Shown: positions 43,030-51,742, counted from the first letter of the stretch. The stretch: DNA of 62,437 nucleotides from Microcaldota archaeon (GCA_021814005.1 JAKAJC010000006.1:1-62437); one strand, 5' to 3'. Numbers and translations: made by a program. Notes: generated by a model from the letters alone, not told the origin.

Positions 43030-43659
43030 ATGGACCTGAAGCAAGCTCCACCCTCATCTCATTCTTTCTTTTTCGGCCTTCTCGCGGGCCTGCTCACGGC
43101 CGCGCTTATTCTCGGCCTCATCGCCCTTCTCGCTCCCTCAATTCTTTCCACCCTCCTCCCTCTCCTCCCTCCGTCCTCTTCTGCCGCGCTTCTTCCCCTT
43201 CCCGCCAACTGCAATCTTGTGCAGCCAATCTTCTCCCCCGGCACCTCATCAGACCTAGTCTCGCTGATTCGCGAAGCCAAATCCACAATAGACATCGAAA
43301 TGTATGTGTTCACAGATGACGCGCTGGCAAGAGAGCTCACCGCGGCCAGCGCGCGCGGCGTTTCGGTGCGCGTCATTCTTGAATCGCGCGTGGATTCCTC
43401 CAGCCTTGACACAATCGCCAACGCGCTGCGCTCGGGCGGCGTGGACACGCGCTGGGCGTCAACCCAATTCACACTCACCCACAGCAAGGTGATGATTATA
43501 GACGGCAAGAAGGCGCTTGTGGGCTCAATCAATTTCTCTCGCAATGCGCAAAACAAAAACCGCGAAACCGCCGTAATAATTCAGGGGCCCGCGCTCGCCC
43601 CGCTCATCTCGACTTTTGAAAACGACTGGAAAATCGCAACTCTTGCTCATCCAAAATAA
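43030..43659 (+). CDS. Membrane-anchored phospholipase-D-like (Nuc-type) protein
   Basis: 209 residues. One N-terminal helix (~14-45) anchors a single PLD domain with the HKD motif THSKVMIIDGKKALVGSINFS; Nuc-type enzymes dimerise to bring two HKD motifs together and cleave DNA, RNA or phospholipids. The first part of the domain reads STIDIEMYVFTDDALARELTAASARGVSVRVILE, a family hallmark. Anchoring suggests action outside the membrane: scavenging nucleic acids or lipids is plausible for a DPANN archaeon but not shown. It converges with the glycogen synthase gene, 3 bases between stops. Confidence 0.85.
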   Translation: MDLKQAPPSSHSFFFGLLAGLLTAALILGLIALLAPSILSTLLPLLPPSSSAALLPLPANCNLVQPIFSPGTSSDLVSLIREAKSTIDIEMYVFTDDALARELTAASARGVSVRVILESRVDSSSLDTIANALRSGGVDTRWASTQFTLTHSKVMIIDGKKALVGSINFSRNAQNKNRETAVIIQGPALAPLISTFENDWKIATLAHPK

Positions 43660-43662
43660 ATT

Positions 43663-45702
43663 CTATTTCTTTTTCCCCTTTTCTTTCTTTTTTATTTTTT
43701 TGGCGGCGACCGATTTTTTCTTTTTGGCCGCCTTCTCCTCTTTTGTCTGCACAATCGCCGTCTTTCCCTTCATAATCCGCTCTTTTCCCTGCGCAGGCAG
43801 CCGCAGTTCCACCACTTTTCCCCCGCCGCCGAATTTGCGCTGCGCGGCCAAAGTGTATGCCTTGAGATAATTCGAAATCAGAATCTTCCAGTCAAACAAA
43901 TGCATGAGCCGGTAAGAGTCGTCTTTGTAGTGCTCAAGTTTTGAGTGGTGCGCGTAATACAGCAACTCCAAAAAGTCTGCCAATTCCTCGGCCGCCCTCT
44001 CTCCGCTGTCTCCGCCAGGCGCCGAGGGCCAGTCTGCCCCTTTCTCAGCCGATTCGGCCGCCTTGGCGCCCAGATGCAAAATCTTCACGCCTCTGTCATT
44101 CAAATCAACCTGCTCCTGCAGATAGCGGCCGAATCCGGCGGCATCTGTTGAAACGGCCGCATTGAATTTGAGGCCGGCCTCAAGCGGCGTGTAGCCGAAA
44201 GGCTCATACCTGCTTGGGAAAATTCCCACGTCCATGCCCGACACCACGTCATAATAGCTCATGTTCATCAGCCCGTCGTTGGGCCGCAGATAGGTCGGGT
44301 AAAAGAGCACTTTGACGGCGTCTTCCTGTGCATTGCCGAGTCCGGCCGCCACACAGGAGCGAATTATCTCGTCATTTGCATAAGACAAATCATAGAGGTT
44401 TATGTGGGGCTTGTCCCCGTCGCGTATGAATCCCGACTTCATGGTGTCCAAATCCACGCGCAGCGAGCCCTGCACTTCGTCAAGGCGGGCCTGCAGGTTG
44501 GGATGATGGTCTTTGTGCGCGCCCGGCGCGGCCGAGAGCACTTCCATGATTTTGTCCAATAGAAGGTAATTCTTGATAACAGATATCTTGGGCCCGCGCA
44601 CTGCCGAGGGGGCGAAGATGAATGCAAACACCTGCCTGTCCTGCTTTATCCCCTTCTTCTTGATGCGCTCGTTGAGCTTGCCCATCGCCCGTATGTAAAT
44701 GTCAAATCCCTTGTTTGTGAATTCATATCGGCCCGAAATGAAGCATATGAGTGCGTTGTCATAGCGCGCCGTGTAATACGGGGTGAAGCATGCCTCGGCC
44801 AGCTGCAAAAGCTCGCCGCGCATATATCCCGCCAAATCACGCACCTTGCTCTCGGCCTCGGCCTCCTCAAAATCCATGCCGTTGAGCGTGACAACGTCGG
44901 CCTCCCTTCCCAGAATATATTTCACTTCCACCCCGACCGTTTCCGACACCGTGGTGAACACGTCTGATTTTTTCGCGGCAGCCATTTCCAGCTGGTGCTT
45001 TCCCTCAACCTTGAGCCTGTAAGCTTCCGATATTTCGATGGGGGTCGGCGCCTTTGCGGCCGCTGCCATCACATCGACGCCGCCGGCGGCCAAACTTCTT
45101 CCAAGCACTGTCGCGTGCGTGGTAAAGACTTTCGCAAGCGGAAGATTTTGCAAATCTGCATACAGAAGCGCGCTGCCGCAAATCCACTCGTGGAACTGGG
45201 CAACTATGGGCTGGCCGGCGTAGGGCTTGACCTTCACCAGCTTTTCCAACAGCATGCCGACCGCCCAGCCCCATGACGCGTTTTCGGCAAAATCATATGA
45301 CGACTCCATGAGCGAGTCTATTCCGTAGTGCTTCCACAAAAGGAATTTGACATAATTCACCCTTCTGTCATGCCTTCTCGCGCCGTTGTCGTCATAAGAG
45401 ACCGGCCGCTCGGCAAAATTTCGCGCCTCCACCAGAATGATGGGCGTGTCATGGCCCTGAATCCATTTGCCCCAGTGGCAGAATATCCCCTCGGCCGCCA
45501 GCTCGGCAAACGCCTTCTCCAGCTCTTTGGGGGGAGGGCTGTATTTCACGTCGTGCGCGCACTTCTCGTCATAAAATCCGATGAAAAGATATCTGTCCTC
45601 GAACGCCTGCTTCACATAGCGGGATTTGCTCTGCAAGACGGTGTATATGCCGCCGACCTTGCGGCCCGCTTCCGATGAAATCTCGAAGAGGAACGGCTGC
45701 AT
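43663..45702 (-). CDS. Glycogen synthase, GT3 type
   Basis: Elongates alpha-1,4-glucan from nucleotide sugar. 679 residues. The N-terminal motif EISSEAGRKVGGIYTVLQSK matches the eukaryotic/archaeal GT3 group, not bacterial GlgA (GT5). Further motifs are VAQFHEWICGSALLY, VFTTHATVLGRSLA, SDVFTTVSETVG, and the catalytic loop PSRYEPFGYTPLEAG with the E-x7-E pair. The Lys-rich C-terminal tail (KKKKSVAAKKIKKKEKGKKK) is unusual; its antisense T-tract may end the convergent PLD-like gene. TTATAAACACC lies ~26 nt upstream of the ATG, predicting a leaderless start. Confidence 0.93.
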   Translation of the reverse strand: MQPFLFEISSEAGRKVGGIYTVLQSKSRYVKQAFEDRYLFIGFYDEKCAHDVKYSPPPKELEKAFAELAAEGIFCHWGKWIQGHDTPIILVEARNFAERPVSYDDNGARRHDRRVNYVKFLLWKHYGIDSLMESSYDFAENASWGWAVGMLLEKLVKVKPYAGQPIVAQFHEWICGSALLYADLQNLPLAKVFTTHATVLGRSLAAGGVDVMAAAAKAPTPIEISEAYRLKVEGKHQLEMAAAKKSDVFTTVSETVGVEVKYILGREADVVTLNGMDFEEAEAESKVRDLAGYMRGELLQLAEACFTPYYTARYDNALICFISGRYEFTNKGFDIYIRAMGKLNERIKKKGIKQDRQVFAFIFAPSAVRGPKISVIKNYLLLDKIMEVLSAAPGAHKDHHPNLQARLDEVQGSLRVDLDTMKSGFIRDGDKPHINLYDLSYANDEIIRSCVAAGLGNAQEDAVKVLFYPTYLRPNDGLMNMSYYDVVSGMDVGIFPSRYEPFGYTPLEAGLKFNAAVSTDAAGFGRYLQEQVDLNDRGVKILHLGAKAAESAEKGADWPSAPGGDSGERAAEELADFLELLYYAHHSKLEHYKDDSYRLMHLFDWKILISNYLKAYTLAAQRKFGGGGKVVELRLPAQGKERIMKGKTAIVQTKEEKAAKKKKSVAAKKIKKKEKGKKK

Positions 45703-45721
45703 GAACGCTCAACGGATAGGG

Positions 45722-45734
45722 TGTTTATAAGAAT
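45722..45734 (-). promoter_or_regulatory. TATA box of the glycogen synthase gene
   Basis: The leftward strand reads TTCTTATAAACAC, centred ~26 nt upstream of the ATG at 45702. Confidence 0.6.
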
Positions 45735-45799
45735 AAAGGGCTGGCGCGGTCGAAGAAAAAGAACAAAACAAGCCGAGTAAAAATAAAACGAAAAAGTAG

Positions 45800-45817
45800 G
45801 GCGCCTCGAGGCGCCCT
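45800..45817 (-). terminator. CTCGAG-centred palindromic terminator
   Basis: A perfect 18-nt palindrome, GGGCGCCTCGAGGCGCCC, lies between the leftward membrane-protein gene (stop at 45845) and the glycogen synthase promoter. TACTTTTTCG follows on the leftward strand. Confidence 0.6.
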
Positions 45818-45844
45818 CCGGCAATTTTCTTTATTTTTTATTTT

Positions 45845-46579
45845 TTACTTTTTCCTTCTAACCGCCTGCGGCGCCACAGCCGGCCTTCCGTCCGGCGTGC
45901 GCAAAAAGGCGGTCACGCGGCTGATTGCAACATCAACCACTCTGTAGCTCACCGCTATTCCGCCCGCAAACACCGTGCGCTCAATGGCCACCACCGGAAC
46001 AAGGGCAAGCCATACTGCCGGATTCGCAAAGCCGGGCACAAAATACAGCCACAGCACTCCGCCCAGCGCGTGCTGGCTGAATGTCGCGCCCAATGCGCGC
46101 AGGTAAAGGTTGGACGGCAGAAGGGCCGCAATAATCGGAATTGTCCAGTAGAGGGCGAAGAGCATTCCCAATGTGCCGAATATGGCGGGGTGGAAAATGA
46201 AGAGGGCAATGGCCAGCACCGGAAATCCGAACTGGAAGAATTGCGAAAGCCGGCTGCGCGCATCAGCCTTCTGCGCTCCCTGCTTGTATGCATAAAAGAA
46301 CGCGCCCGCGGCCAATGGCGGCAAAAGGCGCAGCACTGTCGCCCCGTCAAGAGGCATGCCGAGCGCCACCACTGCAGCCAGTTTCGCAATCAGCACCGCG
46401 GCAAGCCCGCTCCACAAGCCAATAAAGGCGGGAGGCAATGCCGAGAAGAAATCAAAGAGTGTGAAATGCTGCCCCGCAGGCCCCCACACGGTGGAGACAT
46501 TGACAAGGTGCGCAGCCGTTCCAATGACGGCAAAGAGCAGAACAAAAGCGAGTACATTCTCTTCGGTGCGCTTGAACAT
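45845..46579 (-). CDS. Hypothetical six-TM membrane protein
   Basis: 244 residues with about six hydrophobic helices and short loops, a basic C-terminus (VRRKK) and no recognised motif. The compact helix bundle and glycine-rich helices recall small-molecule uptake components such as ECF-type S subunits, but no signature is present, so this is a guess. The ATG at 46579 has GGAGGGG upstream. A TATA-like GTTAAAGG near 46602-46610 is close to the start. The interval 46580-46707 holds this promoter and repeated TTTAG-type bits without a gene. Confidence 0.75.
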   Translation of the reverse strand: MFKRTEENVLAFVLLFAVIGTAAHLVNVSTVWGPAGQHFTLFDFFSALPPAFIGLWSGLAAVLIAKLAAVVALGMPLDGATVLRLLPPLAAGAFFYAYKQGAQKADARSRLSQFFQFGFPVLAIALFIFHPAIFGTLGMLFALYWTIPIIAALLPSNLYLRALGATFSQHALGGVLWLYFVPGFANPAVWLALVPVVAIERTVFAGGIAVSYRVVDVAISRVTAFLRTPDGRPAVAPQAVRRKK

Positions 46580-46707
46580 CCCAACCCCTCCCCTAGGCCA
46601 ATCAAATGCCTTTAACGCCTTGAAAAAACGTAATCTGAATAGGAAGCCGGAGTTTAAAACAGTTTAGCCGGCTTTTGGAACCGGTTTAGTCTGCTTTCAG
46701 AACCAGT

Positions 46708-47166
46708 TCAGTCTGCTTTGGGCGGGGCCTTGTTTTTCATCGCCCGCTCGGTCACCATAACCAGATACAGAATCAGCAGCGCGCCAATCCAGTATGCGGC
46801 AATAAACCTCCAGTCATCCCAGTAATTGAATGATGCCGTGATGCTCAGGTCTGAAAACGGGGCCAGCGGCTTCCATGTTCCGACGTGCATTACTGCGTCA
46901 ATAATTATGTGGGCCGAGGAGGCAATGCAAAAGCCAAGGCCGGCCAGCCAGGTGCGGCCCCAAAACATGGCCAGCGCCCCGACCACCAAATACGGCAGGA
47001 CTGTATGCGCCTGCGCATATTCCGTCCATCCTGCCACCCACACCAAATCGGGCAGCACCGAGGCAAGAAGAATAACTGCCAGCTCGAATTTTCCAGCTCT
47101 GGGCCAAATTATGCGCATTGCCCGCCAGAGGGCATAACCGAGCAGCAGATGGGCCAAATCATCCAT
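46708..47166 (-). CDS. Membrane-bound metal-dependent hydrolase-like protein (YdjM/DUF457-like)
   Basis: 152 residues with about four helices. The pattern DDLAHLLLGYALWRA near the start, SVLPDLVWVAG, and SSAHIIIDAVMHVGTWKP matches the His/Asp arrangement of the YdjM/DUF457 family, thought to bind metal at the membrane face. Function is unknown. The ATG at 47166 is preferred over the TTG at 47172 because of AAGTGA at a good distance. The Lrp-type regulator ends 28 bases upstream, so the two may be co-transcribed. Confidence 0.7.
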   Translation of the reverse strand: MDDLAHLLLGYALWRAMRIIWPRAGKFELAVILLASVLPDLVWVAGWTEYAQAHTVLPYLVVGALAMFWGRTWLAGLGFCIASSAHIIIDAVMHVGTWKPLAPFSDLSITASFNYWDDWRFIAAYWIGALLILYLVMVTERAMKNKAPPKAD

Positions 47167-47194
47167 ATTCAAATCACTTCATTCCATCATCATT

Positions 47195-47641
47195 TCACTG
47201 AGGTTTGAATTCCCATTCGTTTTTCAGCACGTCAAGCACGGTATGCGTGTTTGTCCTCTCCACATATGCCAGCGCGCCCAGATGTTTTATCAGCTTGTTG
47301 AATTCTGCCCGGTTATGGCAGGCCACCAGCGCCATAATGTCTCCGTCGCCGGTAATATCCCATACGGCCACTACGCCTGGATGGCTTTTGAATTTTGCCC
47401 CTACTTCGGGCACATGCCCAAGCGTGCAGCGCACCGCCATGAGGGCCATGAATTCATATCCCATTTTCAAATAATCCACATTTGCGCCGAAACCTGTGAT
47501 AATTCCGCTTTTTCTCATTCCCTCCACTCTCTTGATTACAGTGGATGGGTGCAATTTGAGCCTCCGCGCAATCTGGCGGTATGAGTCGCGCGCGTTTGCG
47601 CGCAAATCGGCGAGAATCTTCTGGTCAACCTCATCCAACAT
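47195..47641 (-). CDS. Lrp/AsnC-family transcriptional regulator
   Basis: 148 residues. The N-terminal winged helix (DQKILADLRANARDSYRQIARRLKLHPSTVIKRVEGM) is followed by the RAM ligand-binding domain (VAVWDITGDGDIMALVACHN), in which amino acids are sensed. It is divergent from glnA, so it is a likely regulator of glutamine synthesis. The ATG at 47641 follows GGAGGCGCACA. The inverted repeat TTGAAC/GTTCAA at 47707-47733, just before the glnA TATA box, is a candidate operator. Confidence 0.92.
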   Translation of the reverse strand: MLDEVDQKILADLRANARDSYRQIARRLKLHPSTVIKRVEGMRKSGIITGFGANVDYLKMGYEFMALMAVRCTLGHVPEVGAKFKSHPGVVAVWDITGDGDIMALVACHNRAEFNKLIKHLGALAYVERTNTHTVLDVLKNEWEFKPQ

Positions 47642-47706
47642 TGTGCGCCTCCATGCGTCAAATTAATACAAATTATTGGACATTCGCCCGCCAATTTGAC
47701 ATCTAA

Positions 47707-47745
47707 TTGAACATTTGAGCGCAAAAAGTTCAAAAACCTATATAT
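47707..47745 (+). promoter_or_regulatory. glnA promoter with inverted repeat (candidate Lrp operator)
   Basis: TTGAAC (47707-47712) and GTTCAA (47728-47733) form an inverted repeat with a 15-nt spacer, ending 5 bases before the TATA box TATATAT (47739-47745). A factor bound there would block or help TBP/TFB. The transcript should start near 47766-47770, leaving an ~85-nt leader with GAGGTGA before the ATG. Confidence 0.55.
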
Positions 47746-47855
47746 CATGCCTACGCCCAAGCCAAAGCCAAGCATTGTGCGCGGGAGGCGGCATGTGAAA
47801 TCAAACCCTTGCGCAAGCGCCAAATCGCATTCATCTATCAAAACAGAGGTGAACC

Positions 47856-49214
47856 ATGGGATACACATCTGAGGCTGAAACAAAGCGCATTTTAGAGCAC
47901 GCCAAATCCAACGAGGTCAAATTCATCGACCTTGAATTCGTCGACGTGACTGGCGCGTCCAAAATGACCGAAATTCCGGTTGCGCGCCTCGACGAGGCGC
48001 TTGAGCACGGCATGTGGTTCGACGGGTCCTCAATCGAGGGCTTTGTGCGCATCTGCGAATCCGACATGTTCCTCGTGCCCGACCCGAAAACCTATTCAGT
48101 CATCCCGTGGACAACCGGCGCGTCAAAAACCGCGCGCCTTATCTGCGATGTTTACAATTCCGAGCGCCAGCCGTTTGCCGGCGACCCGCGCCATGTGCTC
48201 AAGCAGCAGCTCGCGCACGCCGCCACAGCGGGCTATTCCCTCTTCACCGGTCCCGAGCTTGAATTTTTCATTTTCAAATCAACAAACGGCGGCTCTCTCT
48301 CGCCCGAAACAACACAAGTGCATGATTCGGCCGGCTATTTCGATGCCACAACAAACGACGCAGCAGTCGAGCTGCGCCGCCGCATAGTGCCTGCCATGGA
48401 ATCCATGGGCCTCACAATCGAGATGGCGCACCATGAATGCTCTCCCGGACAGCATGAAATCGACTTCAAATACGGCGAGGCGCTCACCACCGCCGACTGG
48501 GTGATGACCTACAAAAACATCGTGCGCACCATGGCCCAGACCATGGGCCTGCACGCCTCTTTCATGCCGAAACCGATTGCCGGCATAAACGGCTCGGGCA
48601 TGCACGTGCACCAGTCATTGTGGAAAAACGGCGAAAACTCGTTTGCTGATTTGAACGACAAGGCCTATCTGTCAGAAACCGCCCGTTACTATATTGCGGG
48701 CATTCTTGACCACTCCCGCGCCATTGCGGCCGTGACAAATCCATTGGTGAATTCCTACAAGCGCCTTGTGCCGGGCTACGAGGCTCCGGTCTATGTGTGC
48801 TGGGGCCGCTCCAACCGCTCCGCGCTCATTCGCATTCCCCGCGTGCGCGCAGGCGACCCGCGCGCAATCCGCTGCGAGGTGCGCTTCCCCGACCCCGCCA
48901 CCAACCCCTATCTTGCCTTTGCAGTCATGCTGGCGGCAGGCATGGACGGCATCCACAAGAAAACCGCCCTGCCAAAAGCTCAGGAGGACGACATGTACCA
49001 CCTCACACCCGCCCAGCTTGTCGAGCGCGGCATCAAAACCCTGCCCGGCTCGCTCAAAGAGGCCATGGACGAATTGGCGTCCGATGACGTGGTGAAGAAA
49101 GCTCTTGGCCCGCATGTCTATCCGCAGCTTACAGAATGGCAGCAGGCTGACTGGGACTCTTTCCGCACGTCGGTGACAGACTGGGAGAAGAGCAGATATT
49201 TCAACACGATTTAG
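47856..49214 (+). CDS. glnA: Glutamine synthetase, type I
   Basis: Makes glutamine from glutamate, ammonia and ATP; 452 residues forming dodecamers in the family. Motifs: FDGSSIEGFVRICESDMFLVPD, GPELEFFIF, AHHECSPGQHEIDFKYGEAL, the ATP/ammonium site NGSGMHVHQSLWKNG, NPLVNSYKRLVPGYEAPVY and RIPRVRAGDPRAIRCEVRFPDPATNPYLAF. The region where GSI-beta enzymes have the adenylylated NLY site lacks that motif, fitting the GSI-alpha type. GAGGTGAACC precedes the ATG. It lies alone between the Lrp-type regulator and a triple-hairpin terminator. Confidence 0.97.
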   Translation: MGYTSEAETKRILEHAKSNEVKFIDLEFVDVTGASKMTEIPVARLDEALEHGMWFDGSSIEGFVRICESDMFLVPDPKTYSVIPWTTGASKTARLICDVYNSERQPFAGDPRHVLKQQLAHAATAGYSLFTGPELEFFIFKSTNGGSLSPETTQVHDSAGYFDATTNDAAVELRRRIVPAMESMGLTIEMAHHECSPGQHEIDFKYGEALTTADWVMTYKNIVRTMAQTMGLHASFMPKPIAGINGSGMHVHQSLWKNGENSFADLNDKAYLSETARYYIAGILDHSRAIAAVTNPLVNSYKRLVPGYEAPVYVCWGRSNRSALIRIPRVRAGDPRAIRCEVRFPDPATNPYLAFAVMLAAGMDGIHKKTALPKAQEDDMYHLTPAQLVERGIKTLPGSLKEAMDELASDDVVKKALGPHVYPQLTEWQQADWDSFRTSVTDWEKSRYFNTI

Positions 49215-49268
49215 GCAGAAGACAACCGGTAAGACGACCAGAAACAAAAATTAAAATAAAACAAAATG

Positions 49269-49340
49269 GCGGGGCGGCTCGAGCCGCCCCGCAATTCGGG
49301 CCGGCCTCAGAAGGCCGGCGGGCGGGCCTCGAGGCCCGCC
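49269..49340 (+). terminator. Triple hairpin terminator after glnA
   Basis: Three consecutive GC-rich hairpins: a perfect 24-nt palindrome (49269-49292), an 8-bp stem (49300-49307 with 49312-49319) and a perfect 20-nt palindrome (49321-49340). Two of them are centred on CTCGAG. ATCTATTTTTTTCTTTTT follows. Intrinsic-type termination of glnA is the simplest reading. Confidence 0.65.
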
Positions 49341-49430
49341 TCAATCTATTTTTTTCTTTTTCCCCTCTTTCTTCCTCTTTCCCACCCCCCTGTCGATACT
49401 CTTTTATTTAGTGGCCAACTGACCATCCCT

Positions 49431-50168
49431 ATGTCACTCAAGCCGATTCTCCAGCACACCTGGGACACATACACCAAGCACTTCTGGCTTATCATGTTCA
49501 TGGCCGTTCCGGGCCTCTTCGCTCTCGTCATTCCCTCCCTTGTGGGCACGCCGACATTCGACGCGCTGGGGGCAACCTATCTCCGCACCAACTCCATTCC
49601 CGACCTCACGCAAGCCAAGACTGCGGTGATGATTACCACCGTCCTCATCTCGCTCTTTCTCATGAGCTTTGCCATCGTCAACATCAACATCGTCATCCGC
49701 TCCACCCGCACCCTCACCCATGTGCGCGAGGAAATCATGCAGTCATTGGGCACCACCACCCTCTCGGTGTTCTGGGTCTATCTGGTGGCCGAAATAGTCC
49801 TTCTCATCACTCAGCTCTACACATTCCAATTGGGCGCGCAGGCCCTTCTTGCGCCTCTCATTAACGGCGCCGTCGGCACTCTAATCCTGCTTATCCCGAC
49901 CGCAATGGTAATCGATGAAATCCGCGCCGGCCGCGCGCTTGAGCGCTCGATTCAGACTATTCTGCGCAAGCTGCCCCTCTTCGCCCTCTGGCTTCTGATG
50001 GGCCTTGTCGCCCTGTCTGTTGCCGAGGTGCTGCTGCTGGCTCTCCTGCGCCCCTGGGCCCCGACTCTCATGGTGCTTTTCACCTCGATGATTCTCATGC
50101 CTTTTCTGGTGGTGTCACTGGGCCAAATCTACATCAGCAAATACACCATCATAGAAAAATCTAATTAG
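49431..50168 (+). CDS. Hypothetical six-TM membrane protein
   Basis: 245 residues with about six helices, resembling generic archaeal integral membrane proteins with a glycerophosphodiester-phosphodiesterase-like membrane region; no signature is certain. The N-terminus MSLKPILQHTWDTYTKHFWL is amphipathic, and the loop IDEIRAGRALERSIQTILRK is positively charged and repeated in such families. The ATG at 49431 is used because TTTTATTTAG is centred ~25 nt upstream; an open frame reaches back to 49266 through the terminator and is not accepted. The next gene begins 11 bases after its stop. Confidence 0.75.
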   Translation: MSLKPILQHTWDTYTKHFWLIMFMAVPGLFALVIPSLVGTPTFDALGATYLRTNSIPDLTQAKTAVMITTVLISLFLMSFAIVNINIVIRSTRTLTHVREEIMQSLGTTTLSVFWVYLVAEIVLLITQLYTFQLGAQALLAPLINGAVGTLILLIPTAMVIDEIRAGRALERSIQTILRKLPLFALWLLMGLVALSVAEVLLLALLRPWAPTLMVLFTSMILMPFLVVSLGQIYISKYTIIEKSN

Positions 50169-50179
50169 AGGCTGCCGGG

Positions 50180-51742
50180 ATGGCGTTCCTCTTCCAGCTG
50201 ACCTGGGCAAAGAAATCTGCCGACCAGATTCAGACCGCAGTAAAGCTCACAGGCTCCAATGATTTGGCCACCTCGTTTTACATCGACTCTGTCAATGCAA
50301 TCGACCCCAAGCAGACAATGGGCTACTCATTAAGCTTCATGCTCGGCGTCGAGCCGAAATACGCCTCAACCTGCGCCACCGCCCTTAACGTTCAAAGCCC
50401 CCTGGGCACTTGGTTTCTCTTCGACAAGCAGGGCTATTTCGGCACCGCCAGCGCGGTGTCAATCGATTTCTCCTACAACGGAAATCTCAAGGAGAACGAC
50501 GCGATTCAGCTGGGGGGCATGGAGCTCAAGGTCATCAGCGCCGAGGGTTTCCCGAAAAAATACGTGCTTTCCAACGGGCGCAGCCTGTTCGAACTCAGTG
50601 ACGGCGGCCATCTTCTTGAAATAAACTATGACGAGGCGCGCCGGTTCACGGATGAGGACCGCAAATACTGGGCGCTGGTCAAATGCGATGACGGAGTGGA
50701 GCGCTTCGGCATCGAATACCCGTTCTCGGTCCATCTCGGCACGCAAAACGGCAAAACCACCATCTCTCTTACTGCAGACGAGCAGGCCGGCCTGACCGGG
50801 CTGAACGGCATGTGGCACGAGGGGCGCGACGCATGGCTGCCGTTCGGAATTCTGCTCGCATTTCCGGGGCACAAAGAGGAGGAAACCAACCAGTATAAGC
50901 TGGAGGTGGCTGGGCGTTCTTCTGATGGCATTGGATTTGCGTTTAAATTCAGTTTACTGGACCCTGAAATTAAATTCGGGGAACTCTTCTATAACAAAAA
51001 ACAATTGTACCTCCAAACGAATGGCGTATCCGAAGATATGAAAAACTGGGCCCCAGTGCAAGGCGTATCTCTAGATGGCCCTTCCGAAAACAGAGGCATT
51101 ATGTTAAGCGCCAATTACGTTAATTTTAATATCACCGAGACTGAAAGCCGCTGGGATTATGCCGATATCGCCCTTAACCGCGAGCATGGATATATCCTTG
51201 ATTTAAGTGTAGTCAATGCGCGCGGGGCGCAAACGGAGCAGGTATTTACCGCAAAAAAGCCCGCCGATCTGGTTTATGCCAGAAACGGGATGAAACTGCG
51301 CATTATTGACCCGCAAACTGTCCACGGCTTTCTCTTCGACCAGTCCAAAAACCAGTTCCACTGGACATCCAAAAATCCGTTCCAGCCGTACACTCCGTGG
51401 AAATATGGGGGCTGGGAACTGCTGGGGCGAACAGAGTCGCAGGGGGTAAAAATCCTCACAAACGTTCATCCGACCCCTTCAAACGAATATGCGCATGTGA
51501 AAATGGAGATTCCATACTCGCCTGACCGGCCGTATATGGAAATTTTTGCCAATAACGTGCGCGGCCAGAAAATCGAGCGCGTGTTTGCCGGTCTGCCTCC
51601 GTCAGGGACGCTTGAGCTCGAGATTGATACGCGTTTCTGGCCTAACGGCGTATATGTAATCACCTCGGGTTATGCGACCTATCCCCCGTACAATTTCTGC
51701 GGAATCAAAGGCGAGGCCGCAAAAATAGTGATTTCAAGATAA
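50180..51742 (+). CDS. Hypothetical beta-rich protein, mosaic base composition
   Basis: 520 residues, no family recognised. No signal peptide or membrane helix is evident; strands alternate throughout, with phrases like KLTGSNDLATSFYIDSV at the start and GVYVITSGYATYPPYN at the end, so beta-sandwich domains are likely. GAGGCTGCCGGG precedes the ATG. Base composition changes inside the gene: about 50930-51290 is clearly more AT-rich, with GTA, TTA and AAT codons, than the sequence before and after. That may reflect recombination with a divergent allele. Its position directly behind a membrane protein suggests a joint role at the envelope. Confidence 0.65.
   Translation: MAFLFQLTWAKKSADQIQTAVKLTGSNDLATSFYIDSVNAIDPKQTMGYSLSFMLGVEPKYASTCATALNVQSPLGTWFLFDKQGYFGTASAVSIDFSYNGNLKENDAIQLGGMELKVISAEGFPKKYVLSNGRSLFELSDGGHLLEINYDEARRFTDEDRKYWALVKCDDGVERFGIEYPFSVHLGTQNGKTTISLTADEQAGLTGLNGMWHEGRDAWLPFGILLAFPGHKEEETNQYKLEVAGRSSDGIGFAFKFSLLDPEIKFGELFYNKKQLYLQTNGVSEDMKNWAPVQGVSLDGPSENRGIMLSANYVNFNITETESRWDYADIALNREHGYILDLSVVNARGAQTEQVFTAKKPADLVYARNGMKLRIIDPQTVHGFLFDQSKNQFHWTSKNPFQPYTPWKYGGWELLGRTESQGVKILTNVHPTPSNEYAHVKMEIPYSPDRPYMEIFANNVRGQKIERVFAGLPPSGTLELEIDTRFWPNGVYVITSGYATYPPYNFCGIKGEAAKIVISR

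Noticed and set aside
45328-45678. Rightward 116-codon frame opposite the glycogen synthase N-terminus
   Set aside because: It is antisense to the conserved GT3 N-terminal motif and has no independent support.
49266-49430. N-terminal extension of the six-TM protein starting at 49266
   Set aside because: The segment covers the triple-hairpin terminator and T-rich tract; the ATG at 49431 has a TATA box at the right distance.
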